From contig JAEUSQ010000032.1 in NCBI GenBank assembly GCA_016788705.1, positions 62,001 to 126,000 of the forward strand: 64,000 nucleotides of DNA, written 5' to 3'. Shown here in pieces: positions 27,145 through 36,077 of the stretch. The position numbers and the translations under genes were made by a program. This stretch comes from Bacteroidetes Order II. bacterium. GTDB lineage: Bacteria > Bacteroidota > Rhodothermia > Rhodothermales > UBA2364. The notes under the pieces are model-generated. The model saw nothing but the letters and a program-made list of their open reading frames with translations, made no database searches and was not told where the DNA came from. Positions within the stretch are counted from its first letter, which is position 1; each line of letters opens with the position of its first letter.

Positions 27145-28230
27145 ATGAAAATCGTACATGTCGTAGGGGCACGCCCCAATTTTATGAAAATAGCCCCTGT
27201 TTGGAAAGCAATTTCTACTTTAACAGATTGGATCCAAACCCTTGTGCATACAGGACAACATTATGATGATAATATGTCCACTATTTTTTTTAATGAACTT
27301 GGTTTGCCTAAACCACATGTCAATTTAGAAGTAGGGGGTGGAACCCATGCTTATCAAACCGGACAGGTCATGATCTTATTCGAGGCTTTGATGCTCAAAG
27401 ATCGCCCTGATTGGGTTTTGGTTTATGGAGATGTTAATTCCACAGCCGCCGCCTCTATGGTTTGTGCCAAACTCGGCATCAAAGTCGCCCATGTAGAAGC
27501 AGGGCTTCGCTCTTTTGATCGAGAAATGCCTGAAGAAATTAACCGATTGGTAACAGATCAATTGGCTGATTTACTCCTTACACCTTCATTAGATGGCAAT
27601 TATAACCTGATAAGAGAAGGCATACATCCTGATAAAATTCATTTTGTTGGTAATGTAATGATAGACACGCTTATCCAGTTAAAACCACTTTCAGACCAGC
27701 AATGGGTTACACTAAGCAAAGACTTAAACATAGAAAAAAAATGCTTTATACTTGTAACGTTACACCGACCTTCAAATGTAGATGATGCAGCACAACTAAC
27801 GCTTCTCTTAGCATCACTAGAGGAATTAAGCTCAAATATTAAGATCATTTTTCCTTTACATCCACGTACTCGCAATCGTTTAGTATCCCAAGGATATGAC
27901 TTTAAAAGAAGTTCGCTTCATTTTATTGAACCTTTAGGTTATCTTGCTTTTCTTGCTTTGCAGGCTCACGCTAAAGTTGTTGTTACAGATTCTGGCGGTG
28001 TTCAAGAAGAAACAACCTATCTTGGCGTTCCTTGTCTTACGATGCGAGAAAATACAGAACGACCAGTAACCGTCACGGTTGGGACTAATAAACTTATTGG
28101 ACGTGATGTACATCTAATGCTTCAAGAGTGCCAGCTTGTTCTTAATGGCACGTATAAAAAAGGTCAAATCCCGCTTTATTGGGATGGTAAAGTGGGCGCA
28201 CGCATTGTCCAAGCGTTACAACTCTCTTAA
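27145..28230 (+). CDS. wecB: Non-hydrolysing UDP-N-acetylglucosamine 2-epimerase
   Basis: Interconverts UDP-GlcNAc and UDP-ManNAc (or the WbpI-type diacetamido-uronate). The protein (361 residues, GT-B fold) begins MKIVHVVGARPNFMKIAPV and shows HTGQHYDDNMS at about 37-47, VYGDVNSTAAAS, HVEAGLRSFDREMPEEINR, VTLHRPSNVD and TDSGGVQEETTYLGVP, all strong WecB signatures. Combined with the WecC/WbpA-type dehydrogenase at 34523-35866 it could give UDP-ManNAcA, or act like WbpI on a GlcNAc-uronate. A 64-base gap precedes it. Distinct from the neuC-type enzyme at 15991-17154. Confidence 0.95.
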   Translation: MKIVHVVGARPNFMKIAPVWKAISTLTDWIQTLVHTGQHYDDNMSTIFFNELGLPKPHVNLEVGGGTHAYQTGQVMILFEALMLKDRPDWVLVYGDVNSTAAASMVCAKLGIKVAHVEAGLRSFDREMPEEINRLVTDQLADLLLTPSLDGNYNLIREGIHPDKIHFVGNVMIDTLIQLKPLSDQQWVTLSKDLNIEKKCFILVTLHRPSNVDDAAQLTLLLASLEELSSNIKIIFPLHPRTRNRLVSQGYDFKRSSLHFIEPLGYLAFLALQAHAKVVVTDSGGVQEETTYLGVPCLTMRENTERPVTVTVGTNKLIGRDVHLMLQECQLVLNGTYKKGQIPLYWDGKVGARIVQALQLS

Positions 28231-28259
28231 AACTAAAGCCCTTTGTTGCTTATATCCAT

Positions 28260-29477
28260 ATGTTTCATACCCTCCTTATTCACCAAGGTTTTGTATCTCC
28301 TAAAGAGGCAGGAGGAACACGCCATTATGAATTTGCACGATACATTACAAAACGAGGAAATAAGTTTACGGTTGTCGCCAGTACACGTAACTACTTAAGT
28401 GGTAAGATGACGACGGCACAAGTTGAAGGCGACTTGGATGGCATAATGGTTTTGCGTGCCCATACACCAAGTGCACACCATAAAAGTTTTGTTTGGCGCG
28501 TATATGGTTTCTTAGTTTTTATGCTTTCCTCTTTATGGAAAGCCTTACGCGTCCCCAGTTTAGATATTATCATGGGAACATCCCCCCCCATTTTTCAAGC
28601 AGGCTCCGCGTTAGTTATTGCAAAACTAAAAAGAAAACCCTTCTTATTAGAAGTCCGAGATTTATGGCCTGAGTTTGCAATAGATATGGGTGTTTTAAAA
28701 AGCGTATTTTTAATTAAAATATCTCGTTGGTTTGAAAATTTTTTGTATAGAAATGCGGATCATCTGTTAGTAAATTCTCCTGCCTATAAAACATATCTTA
28801 TCGAATATGGTGTACCAGAGCATAAGGTAAGTTTTATTCCCAATGGCGTTGACCCTGAAATGTTTAATACTCAAGGCGATGCAAGTCGTTATCGCAAAAT
28901 ATGGGGCATTGAAGAGAAGTTTGCGGTTGTTTATGCAGGCGCATTAGGGCCCGCAAATGATATCCCAACGATCTTACAAGCTGCGGCTAAAATTCAAGAT
29001 ACATCGAACGTTTTTTTTGTCTTTGTAGGGGATGGTAAAGAGCGTACACGATCTGAAGCTCTTACAGCAACATTGAATCTAAAAAATGTTAAATTTGTAG
29101 GTGGCTTACCAAAGTCTGAAATGGCTGATGTTTTAGCTGCGGCAGATGTAACTATCGCAACCCTGCAAAATATTCCAATGTTTACAACAACTTATCCCAA
29201 TAAGGTTTTTGATTATTTGGCAGCAGGAAAACCGATTATATTTAATATTGATGGGGTAATTCGAGAGGTTGTGGAAAAAGCTGATGCGGGACTTTTTGTT
29301 CCTCCTGGCGATTCAGATGCCTTGGCAAAAGCCATTTTAACTTTAGAACATAAGCAAGGTGAACTAACAGAAATGGGACAGCGTGGTAAACAATATGTTG
29401 CAAAGAATTTCAACAGAAATGATCATGCAAAAGCTTTTTTAGCCTTATTAAACAAGTTGGCTCAGAGACGTACATAA
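28260..29477 (+). CDS. WbuB-like glycosyltransferase, family 4
   Basis: A GT-B retaining glycosyltransferase (405 residues) resembling WbuB-type transferases. Landmarks are HQGFVSPKEAGGTRHYEFARYI at 8-29, the MGTSPPIFQAGSALVIAKL region near 104-122, EVRDLWPE, SFIPNGVDPEMF (about 197-208), YAGALGPAND and the EX7E-like PNKVFDYLAAGKPII. It probably adds the second sugar to the lipid-linked residue made by the PglC-like transferase that follows 69 bases later. It is cytoplasmic with possible membrane contact near residues 83-95. Confidence 0.88.
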   Translation: MFHTLLIHQGFVSPKEAGGTRHYEFARYITKRGNKFTVVASTRNYLSGKMTTAQVEGDLDGIMVLRAHTPSAHHKSFVWRVYGFLVFMLSSLWKALRVPSLDIIMGTSPPIFQAGSALVIAKLKRKPFLLEVRDLWPEFAIDMGVLKSVFLIKISRWFENFLYRNADHLLVNSPAYKTYLIEYGVPEHKVSFIPNGVDPEMFNTQGDASRYRKIWGIEEKFAVVYAGALGPANDIPTILQAAAKIQDTSNVFFVFVGDGKERTRSEALTATLNLKNVKFVGGLPKSEMADVLAAADVTIATLQNIPMFTTTYPNKVFDYLAAGKPIIFNIDGVIREVVEKADAGLFVPPGDSDALAKAILTLEHKQGELTEMGQRGKQYVAKNFNRNDHAKAFLALLNKLAQRRT

Positions 29478-29546
29478 ATTTGTTTTTGTATATAAATCTC
29501 CCTTTAGCCTGCTTGCAATAACATTTTTAGGTAAAGAACTACGACA

Positions 29547-30143
29547 ATGAAACGAGCGTTTGATATTATAGTGTCTCTGGTTGCACTCATTGTTCTTGCT
29601 CCATTCATTTTACTTTTGGCAGCCTGTGTCACTTATAAAATTGGGGCGCCTGTTTTATTTGCCCAAGACCGCCCCGGCTATAAGGGAAAAATATTTAGAA
29701 TGTACAAGTTCCGAACGATGACAAATGAGCGAGATGCTTCAGGTGCTTTATTACCAGATGCCCAGCGGATGACCCCTATAGGACGTTTTTTACGTAGTAC
29801 TAGTTTAGACGAACTTCCAGAACTATGGAATGTACTAAAGGGTGAAATGAGTTTGGTAGGGCCTCGTCCATTACTCGCACAGTATCTTGCTTATTACTCA
29901 TCAGAACAAGCAAGAAGGCATAATGTAAAACCCGGTATTACAGGGTGGGCACAAGTAAATGGACGTAATGCTATTACCTGGGAAGAAAAGTTTAAGTTAG
30001 ATACATGGTATGTAGATCATCAGTCTTTAGCGCTTGATATTAAAATACTTTGGATGACAATTGTCAAAGTTTTTAATAGGGACGGTATTAGTGCAGTAGG
30101 ACATGAGACAATGCCATTATTTACAGGATCACACTATGACTAA
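29547..30143 (+). CDS. PglC-like initiating phosphoglycosyl transferase
   Basis: A small monotopic phosphoglycosyl transferase (198 residues) that moves a sugar-1-phosphate to undecaprenyl phosphate, starting each repeat unit. The N-terminal hydrophobic segment (about 4-28) is the re-entrant helix; KFRTMT lies at 54-59, the catalytic Asp-Glu pair is Asp88-Glu89 ([27 protein letters not shown]) and [13 protein letters not shown] follows. Its length is that of the minimal PglC type, lacking the WbaP-like N-terminal extension. The following acyltransferase overlaps it. The sugar it uses is probably an N-acetylated 6-deoxyhexosamine, judging from its neighbours. Confidence 0.93.
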   Translation: MKRAFDIIVSLVALIVLAPFILLLAACVTYKIGAPVLFAQDRPGYKGKIFRMYKFRTMTNERDASGALLPDAQRMTPIGRFLRSTSLDELPELWNVLKGEMSLVGPRPLLAQYLAYYSSEQARRHNVKPGITGWAQVNGRNAITWEEKFKLDTWYVDHQSLALDIKILWMTIVKVFNRDGISAVGHETMPLFTGSHYD

Positions 30144-30720
30144 CAGGACGATCCGATTGACAGACCTGCCTTGGTGGAGGCTTTTTGATCTTGTAAAAGG
30201 TGTACTAAGATCTTTTATATGGTTTCGCAAAGCATCTTTAAAACATATTTCAGCCATTCATTCAGGGGCTAGAATTAAAGAGTGGAAGGGAAGTGTCATG
30301 CTGGGGCATAAATGTGAGCTACATGAACGCGTGATGATTTCTGCAACAGGTACACCAGAAAAAAAAGCATTGGTTCAAATTGGTAACCAAACAACAATTT
30401 GGTACAACACGGTCATTAGTGCAAGGCATGAGATTATTATAGGTGACAATTGCGCTATTTCATGGAACTGCACAATTATTGATGATGACATGCACACAAT
30501 AGTTTACCCGTCTAATTATACACCTAAAGAACGCGGAAACTTTGTCCACTTAGGAAATCGAGTTTGGCTTGGAGCAAATGTAACCGTCTTAAAGGGTGTA
30601 ACCATTGCAGATGATGTGATTGTAGCCGCAGGTTCTGTTGTTACAAAAGATTTGGCTTCCAAGTGGATTTATGCTGGAAACCCCGCAAAACCCATTGCAC
30701 AAGTAGAGACGTGGTACTAA
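30136..30720 (+). CDS. Left-handed beta-helix acyltransferase (WbbJ-like)
   Basis: Hexapeptide-repeat acyltransferase of 194 residues. Irregular LbH turns occur from about 40 to 185 (VQIGNQTTIWYNTVISARHEIIIGDNCAISWNC, then RVWLGANVTVLKGVTIADDVIVAAGSVV), ending GNPAKPI. It probably acetylates a sugar hydroxyl or amino group. I chose the ATG at 30136, which overlaps the end of the phosphoglycosyl transferase by eight bases; an ATG at 30103 would add 11 residues over the neighbour's coding frame. Thirteen bases separate it from the NeuD/PglD-like gene. Confidence 0.85.
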   Translation: MTNRTIRLTDLPWWRLFDLVKGVLRSFIWFRKASLKHISAIHSGARIKEWKGSVMLGHKCELHERVMISATGTPEKKALVQIGNQTTIWYNTVISARHEIIIGDNCAISWNCTIIDDDMHTIVYPSNYTPKERGNFVHLGNRVWLGANVTVLKGVTIADDVIVAAGSVVTKDLASKWIYAGNPAKPIAQVETWY

Positions 30721-30733
30721 ATCATTTGCGATA

Positions 30734-31381
30734 ATGACAAAACTTGTAATTATTGGTGCAGGAGGACATGGTAAAGAGGTTGCAGACATCTTACTTGCAC
30801 AACATAAAGAGAGCACAACTACCGTAGTTGCAGGTTTTATAGACGAAGATCCCGCCAAATACGGAGCCTATATAAACGGATTACAAGTACTTGGTAATAC
30901 TAACTGGCTCTTCACACAGCCCATTCATGCTTATAAGGTGGTTGTGGCGATAGGGAATTTACAGGTACTAAAAAAAGTTGTCACTGAAATTAAGCAGCAC
31001 GGCATTGCCCTTACAACTGCCATTTCTCCAGACGCACTTGTTTCACCTTCTGCCCAAGTTGGTGATGGGAGTATTTTATTTCCTCACACTTCTATTGGTG
31101 CAAACGTTCAAATTGGAGAATGTGTAACCTTAAATGTTGGGACAAGCGTAAGCCATGATAGTATAATTGGTAAGTACACAGGGTTAAATCCTGGGGTAAG
31201 ATGTGCAGGGAGTGTTCAAATTGGAGAGGGGGCCTATATCGGCATTGGTACCAGTATCATCCAAGGACGTAAAATAGGATCATGGAGTACGATAGGCGCA
31301 GGCGCAGTTGTCATTAGAGATATTCCTGATCATGTAACAGCGGTAGGTATTCCCGCGAAGGTGATTAAAAGCAATAAATAA
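30734..31381 (+). CDS. NeuD/PglD-family sugar acetyltransferase
   Basis: A trimeric LbH acetyltransferase (215 residues) with the family's small N-terminal Rossmann-like domain (VIIGAGGHGKEVADIL, 5-20; FIDEDP at 35-40) and a hexapeptide helix from about 100 to 205. The likely catalytic base is His141 (SVSHDSIIG), followed by NPGVRCAGSVQIGEGAYIGIG. PglD/LegH members acetylate the C4 amine of UDP-4-amino-sugars; NeuD members act on sialic acid. It precedes a PLP aminotransferase by 34 bases, as PglD and PglE often go together, which favours the 4-amino-sugar role. Confidence 0.9.
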   Translation: MTKLVIIGAGGHGKEVADILLAQHKESTTTVVAGFIDEDPAKYGAYINGLQVLGNTNWLFTQPIHAYKVVVAIGNLQVLKKVVTEIKQHGIALTTAISPDALVSPSAQVGDGSILFPHTSIGANVQIGECVTLNVGTSVSHDSIIGKYTGLNPGVRCAGSVQIGEGAYIGIGTSIIQGRKIGSWSTIGAGAVVIRDIPDHVTAVGIPAKVIKSNK

Positions 31382-31415
31382 GATTTGTCAATTAAAACAA
31401 AAAAACTTTAAAACC

Positions 31416-32600
31416 ATGGATAAAATTAGGACAACTCCTTTAGCACCATGGCCGCATTTTGATCAGGATGAAATTAATGCGGTTATGCGTGTTTTGCAAT
31501 CAGGAAAAGTTAATTATTGGACAGGGCAAGAGTGTAAACAATTTGAAAAAGAGTTTGCAGCTTATGTTGGTACTCAGTATGCCATTGCTGTTGCAAATGG
31601 CACAAATACTATTGAACTCGCTCTTCATGCTCTCCGCATTCCGCGTGGAGCAGAGATGATTTTGACAAGTAGAACATTCATGGCTTCTGCCAGCGCGGCA
31701 GCAATCAGGGGCATTAAACCTGTTTTTGCAGATATTGATCCGATTACACAAAACGTAACAGCCGAAACGATCCGCAAAGTTATTACGCCTAATACAAAGG
31801 TTATCATGGCGGTTCACTTAGGAGGTTGGCCTTGTCCAATGGATGAAATTATGGGATTGGCTAAGGAGTTCAACCTTAAAGTCATTGAAGATTGCGCCCA
31901 AGCACATGGCGCTTCCTATAAAGGTATAAAAGTAGGAGCATGGGGGCATATTAACTCTTTTTCGTTCTGCCAGGATAAGATCATGACAACTGGTGGAGAA
32001 GGAGGAATGATTACCACTGATGATAAAGAACTATGGGAAAGAGCTTGGGCATATAAAGATCATGGCAAAAACTATGATACAGTTTATCACAAGCAGCACC
32101 CTCCAGGCTTCCGTTGGCTCCATGAGTCGTTCGGTACGAATATGCGTATGACAGAAATGCAAGGTGCTATTGGGCGCATTCAACTCCGTAAATTAGATGA
32201 GTGGGTAGCGAAGCGTCGGGCAAATGCCGACATTTTAAATCGGACTTTTGAGAATATTAAAGGCTTGAAGGTTACAATTCCCCCCTCAGATGTTTTTCAT
32301 TCTTATTACAAATATTATGTATTTTTAGATTTATCGCTTCTGAAAAATGACTGGAACCGCGAGCGCATCATGCAAGAGGTAGGCGCTTTGGGTATTCCCT
32401 GTTTCAGTGGTAGCTGTAGCGAAATCTATTTAGAAAAAGCTTTTGAACGCTGTGCACTACAGCCGCTTGAACGCCTTCCTGTTGCAAAAAACTTAGGCGA
32501 AACCTCTCTAATGTTCATGGTACATCCGACAATGTCTAAAGAAGAAGTTGAACAAACAGCCTTAGCCTTAAAAATAGTTATGGCTCAAGCTGTCGCCTAA
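31416..32600 (+). CDS. DegT/DnrJ/EryC1-family nucleotide-sugar aminotransferase
   Basis: A PLP aminotransferase (394 residues) with Lys188 as the Schiff-base residue (SFCQDKIMTTGGEGG), EDCAQAHGASYKG at about 159-171, and NYWTGQECKQFEKEF and ANGTNTIELAL at the N-terminal side. It converts a keto group on an NDP-sugar to an amine. Its neighbours (PglC-like transferase, NeuD/PglD-like acetyltransferase, membrane SDR) resemble a Pgl-type bacillosamine module, so C4 amination is the first guess; a WbpE-like C3 amination of a uronic acid cannot be excluded. No dedicated 4,6-dehydratase for it is seen, apart from PseB far upstream. Confidence 0.88.
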   Translation: MDKIRTTPLAPWPHFDQDEINAVMRVLQSGKVNYWTGQECKQFEKEFAAYVGTQYAIAVANGTNTIELALHALRIPRGAEMILTSRTFMASASAAAIRGIKPVFADIDPITQNVTAETIRKVITPNTKVIMAVHLGGWPCPMDEIMGLAKEFNLKVIEDCAQAHGASYKGIKVGAWGHINSFSFCQDKIMTTGGEGGMITTDDKELWERAWAYKDHGKNYDTVYHKQHPPGFRWLHESFGTNMRMTEMQGAIGRIQLRKLDEWVAKRRANADILNRTFENIKGLKVTIPPSDVFHSYYKYYVFLDLSLLKNDWNRERIMQEVGALGIPCFSGSCSEIYLEKAFERCALQPLERLPVAKNLGETSLMFMVHPTMSKEEVEQTALALKIVMAQAVA

Positions 32601-32640
32601 ACCAATCTTTCACCCTTTCTCACTCAAGACTTACATCTTT

Positions 32641-34164
32641 ATGCAAACGTTCTTATCTAACAACCTGACATTTCAACGCATCATTCGCATGGCTGCGGAT
32701 GTTTTGATGTTGTCTTTTAGCATCATCGCTGCATTTGTACTCCGTTTAGCCTTCTCTAAAGATGAAACGGTAGTGTACAATGTTCAAGACTGGATTAAAA
32801 CTGCTGCGGCACTTGTTGCTATTGCATTACCAGTTTTCATGCTTAGCGGTTTCTATACTTCTGGCCGTTTTTATCAAGGCAAGTATAAAGCAATCACTGT
32901 TTTACAAGCAGTTGCTTTAACATACTTGATATTCACTGCGTTAACCTTTTTTTCGGGTAAGCTACTATGGTACTCTCGCTCAGTTTTGTTGGTATCATGG
33001 ATTTTTAGCTCCATCTTGTTAGTTGGAGCGCGACTCTGGTCTGTGGTGTGGAAATATGTCTTACGGTCAGAAGTATCTATCTCTAAAAAGCGCAATCCTG
33101 GACAAATTAAATCTATTCGTAACGTTTTAGTTATTGGTGGGGCAGGGTATGTTGGATCAGGCTTAATTCCTCGTTTACTCGAAAAAGGTTATAATGTCAA
33201 ACTTCTAGACATAATGATGTTTGGTTATGAGCCAATTAAGAGTGTTCGCAACCATTCTAACTTACAGATTATTCGTGCAGACTTTCGGCAAATAGATAAA
33301 GTTGTTGAAGCGGTTCATGGCGTGGATGCGGTTATTCATTTAGGCGGCATTGTTGGCGACCCAGCTTGCTCTCTAGATGAGCAGCTAACCATTGATGTAA
33401 ATCTTGCTGCTACTCGTATGGTTGCAGAAATTGCAAAAGGGTATGGTGTGCAGCGTTTCATTTTCGCCTCCTCTTGCAGTGTATATGGCGCCAGTGATGA
33501 AGTCTTAAATGAGCTCTCTAGCTTAAGTCCAGTTTCACTTTATGCAAAAACTAAAATTGCTTCCGAAAAAGTTTTGCAGCAACTTTCAGGGCCAGATTTC
33601 TGTCCTGTCATTTTGCGTTTTGGAACAATTTATGGTTTTTCTGGGCGTACCCGCTTTGATCTTGTTACCAACCTATTAACAGCGAAGGCCGTGAAAGAAG
33701 GTAAGATCACGGTTTATGGTGGAGATCAATGGCGGCCTTTTATCCATGTAAATGATGTGGCAAAAGCAGTCTTTTTAGCCTTAGAGGCGGACCTTTCACT
33801 AGTCCAGAATGAAATATTTAATGTTGGATCAGATGCTCAGAATATGACCCTTTGGCAAGTTGGCGAGCTAATCAAAAAGCAAGTCCCAAGCGCTGAACTT
33901 TTAGACTTAGGAATGGACGGAGATCGCCGTAATTATCGGGTTAGCTTCAAAAAAATTGCAGAAGTTTTGAACTTTAAGCCAGATTGGACAATGGAAGCTG
34001 GGATTACCCAGGTGCTAGAAGCATTGCACGTAGGGGCTGTAAAAGATTACAAAAACCCTATGTATAGCAATGTTCAGTTTTTAAAAGAACATGAAAACTC
34101 GGAATTGTTTAAGCAATTGGAAAAAGATCATGACTTAAAGCTCCTAGAAGTTTTCAGTAACTAA
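32641..34164 (+). CDS. Membrane-anchored SDR: four-TM domain fused to an NAD-dependent epimerase/dehydratase
   Basis: A 507-residue protein with four hydrophobic helices (about 16-37, 51-70, 85-104, 113-131), like the N-terminal membrane part of WbpM/PglF/CapD, then a single extended SDR domain: GGAGYVG at 166-172, an IVGDPAC motif, SSCSVYG and YAKTK (Tyr301, Lys305). Normal WbpM-type proteins carry an extra Rossmann domain and a dehydratase with STDKA; both are missing. The SDR half instead resembles the soluble protein at 37137-38111 (shared GDPAC, RFDL, QxWRP and HVND segments). It sits where a pgl-like cluster would have PglF. Reaction unknown: epimerase, reductase or dehydratase. Confidence 0.8.
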   Translation: MQTFLSNNLTFQRIIRMAADVLMLSFSIIAAFVLRLAFSKDETVVYNVQDWIKTAAALVAIALPVFMLSGFYTSGRFYQGKYKAITVLQAVALTYLIFTALTFFSGKLLWYSRSVLLVSWIFSSILLVGARLWSVVWKYVLRSEVSISKKRNPGQIKSIRNVLVIGGAGYVGSGLIPRLLEKGYNVKLLDIMMFGYEPIKSVRNHSNLQIIRADFRQIDKVVEAVHGVDAVIHLGGIVGDPACSLDEQLTIDVNLAATRMVAEIAKGYGVQRFIFASSCSVYGASDEVLNELSSLSPVSLYAKTKIASEKVLQQLSGPDFCPVILRFGTIYGFSGRTRFDLVTNLLTAKAVKEGKITVYGGDQWRPFIHVNDVAKAVFLALEADLSLVQNEIFNVGSDAQNMTLWQVGELIKKQVPSAELLDLGMDGDRRNYRVSFKKIAEVLNFKPDWTMEAGITQVLEALHVGAVKDYKNPMYSNVQFLKEHENSELFKQLEKDHDLKLLEVFSN

Positions 34165-34181
34165 GTCTTCTATTGAAGATT

Positions 34182-34227
34182 GAGGTAGCATCACTTCTTT
34201 ACTTAAAAGTGATGCTACCTCGCTTTT
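34182..34227 (+). terminator. Strong intrinsic-terminator-like hairpin after the membrane SDR gene
   Basis: GAGGTAGCATCACTT (34182-34196) is perfectly complementary to 34207-34221 (15-bp stem, 10-base loop) and is followed by GCTTTT. It stands 18 bases after the stop codon, so it probably ends the transcript from the upstream genes, subject to UpxY readthrough. Confidence 0.7.
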
Positions 34228-34327
34228 AAGAGTAACCGTAAGTTCAGCCAAGATAAAACCTAGCTTGGACCTTAAAAAGGTGAGTGCTAAATTAGTTTAT
34301 TTGCCTCACAAACAAGCATTAAAATTT

Positions 34328-34478
34328 GTAACTACTTAGCACCCTCCTAAATTGGGTGTTTTTCGAACAAAGCAACCCCTGAGAAATCGATTGTGGTGCG
34401 CCAAATCTCTCAAATTGTAGCAAAAAAGATTTTGACGAACGTGACAGCATTAAAATCGAGGGGGTGCTAAACAGTTAC
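34328..34478. mobile_element. 151-bp MITE-like element with GTAA ends and near-perfect 8-bp target duplication
   Basis: The left end GTAACTACTTAGCACCCTC and the right end (reverse complement GTAACTGTTTAGCACCCC) are imperfect inverted repeats. They are flanked by TAAAATTT (34320-34327) and TAAAATTC (34479-34486), an 8-bp direct repeat with one change. GTAA ends and an 8-bp duplication are features of IS66-family elements. The interior is far too short for a transposase and has none, so this is a non-autonomous element needing a transposase in trans. Confidence 0.7.
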
Positions 34479-34522
34479 TAAAATTCATATAGGTTATCTT
34501 GATCACAAACAAATTTGTCTAA

Positions 34523-35866
34523 ATGAAACATTATACACATTTACAAGAGAAAATTGTAAACAAAACAGTTCAAGTTGGCATTGTTGGACTAGGCTATGTT
34601 GGGCTACCACTCGCAGTAGAATTTGCCAAAGCTGGCGTAAAAACGTTGGGCTTGGATGTAAGCGAAGAAAAAGTTGCTTTAATCAATAAAGGGCAAAACT
34701 ACATTGGTGATGTAAAAGATGAAGAATTAGCTGTTGCTGTTTCTTCGGGACAGCTTCAAGCCACAACAGATTGGTCAACAGGTAGCGACATAGATGTCTT
34801 TGTCATCTGTGTACCAACCCCAATGTCTTTACATAAAGATCCCGATGTTACCTATATTGAAAAAGCTTCTGAAGCGATTGCTGCAATTTTACGCCCAGGT
34901 CAATTGGTTATTCTAAAATCAACAACGTATCCTGGTACAACGGAGTATGTTGTTCAGCCTATTTTGGAGAAGGTTGGGCTTAAACTTGGAGAAGAATATT
35001 TCTTAGCCTATAGCCCAGAGCGGGTAGATCCTGGGAATGAAATATGGCATACAGGCAATACGCCTATTGTAGTCGGAGGTGTAACAGAAGCTTGTTTGAA
35101 GTTAGCCTCGGCAACCCTTAAGCTTTTTGTAGGGCATGTACATGAGGTTAGTTCGCCGAAAGTAGGTGAAATGGAAAAGCTGCTTGAAAACACCTTCCGC
35201 TCCGTTAATATTGCTTTAGTGAATGAGCTTGCCCAACTTTGTGATCGCATGGGCGGTATTAATATTTGGGAGGTGATCAATGCAGCTGCCACTAAACCAT
35301 TTGGGTACATGAAGTTTACTCCAGGCCCAGGTGTAGGGGGGCATTGCATTCCTATTGACCCTTACTACCTCTCTTGGCTTGCCAAACGGTATGATTTTGA
35401 AACCAGTTTTATCACGCTAGCAGCAAAAACCAATGAGTCTATGCCGTTTTATGTGGTGGATGCTACGATTCGTGCTATCGCAGAACAACCCGTTGCATTA
35501 AAAGATGCCAATGTTTTGGTTATGGGCGCCACCTTCAAAAAAGATGTTGCAGATTCGCGGCATTCACTGGCAGAACCTATTTTACGGCTTCTACGAGAAA
35601 AGAACGTCCAAAACATTACCTTAGCAGACCCGATTGTAGATAGTTTTTCCTTCGATTGGTGGGATGGAAAGCACGAAACAATTCCGACCCAACCCTTGAC
35701 ACAGGCACTTGTTGAAAAATCTAATGTGGTTATTTTAATCACCGATCATTCAGCATTTGACTATGAAATGGTCGCAATACATGCCAAGCATATAGTAGAT
35801 TCGCGCAACGCATTTGCAAAAATTAAAAACCGAACCAATATTACGTTGATTGGCGGTGGTCAATAA
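34523..35866 (+). CDS. Nucleotide-sugar 6-dehydrogenase (WbpA/WecC type)
   Basis: Oxidises C6 of a UDP-N-acetylhexosamine to the uronic acid in two NAD steps. The 447-residue protein has the NAD motif GLGYVGLP (22-29), VPTPM at 98-102, STTYPGTTE, YSPERVDPGN, and the catalytic Cys275 in PGPGVGGHCIPIDPYYL, then a C-terminal domain with GATFKKDVADSRHS. The SPERVDPGN and GGHCIPIDP motifs fit UDP-GlcNAc/ManNAc dehydrogenases rather than Ugd, which has [10 protein letters not shown] (see 41061-42395). With wecB it would supply UDP-ManNAcA, or UDP-GlcNAcA alone. The MITE ends 44 bases before its start, so expression may be altered by the insertion. Confidence 0.92.
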   Translation: MKHYTHLQEKIVNKTVQVGIVGLGYVGLPLAVEFAKAGVKTLGLDVSEEKVALINKGQNYIGDVKDEELAVAVSSGQLQATTDWSTGSDIDVFVICVPTPMSLHKDPDVTYIEKASEAIAAILRPGQLVILKSTTYPGTTEYVVQPILEKVGLKLGEEYFLAYSPERVDPGNEIWHTGNTPIVVGGVTEACLKLASATLKLFVGHVHEVSSPKVGEMEKLLENTFRSVNIALVNELAQLCDRMGGINIWEVINAAATKPFGYMKFTPGPGVGGHCIPIDPYYLSWLAKRYDFETSFITLAAKTNESMPFYVVDATIRAIAEQPVALKDANVLVMGATFKKDVADSRHSLAEPILRLLREKNVQNITLADPIVDSFSFDWWDGKHETIPTQPLTQALVEKSNVVILITDHSAFDYEMVAIHAKHIVDSRNAFAKIKNRTNITLIGGGQ

Positions 35867-35903
35867 ATTTGCAAACGGCTTCATATCACATGAAATTTTA
35901 GAA

Positions 35904-35944
35904 GAGAGGCTCTTTATCTACCTTACGGATAGATGGGGCCTCTC
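35904..35944 (+). terminator. Interrupted hairpin after the nucleotide-sugar dehydrogenase
   Basis: GAGAGGC pairs with GCCTCTC, with an inner ATCTACC/GGATAGAT stem around a TTAC loop. No strong T-run follows. It lies in the 211-base gap before the CBS-nucleotidyltransferase and may reduce or end transcription. Confidence 0.4.
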
Positions 35945-36077
35945 GTTATAATGTTATAGTTTCGCTAAATAAAAATTAACTTTAAAGATTATGACATAGA
36001 AAAAAAAGTTGGTATTTTAAAACATATATGGATGTTTACTGCACCAAAATTACCTCTATTATATTGAGTACCCCATA

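Noticed and set aside
32641-34164. Annotation as a standard WbpM/PglF/CapD 4,6-dehydratase
   Set aside because: The second Rossmann domain and the STDKA active-site motif are missing; only the membrane part fits.
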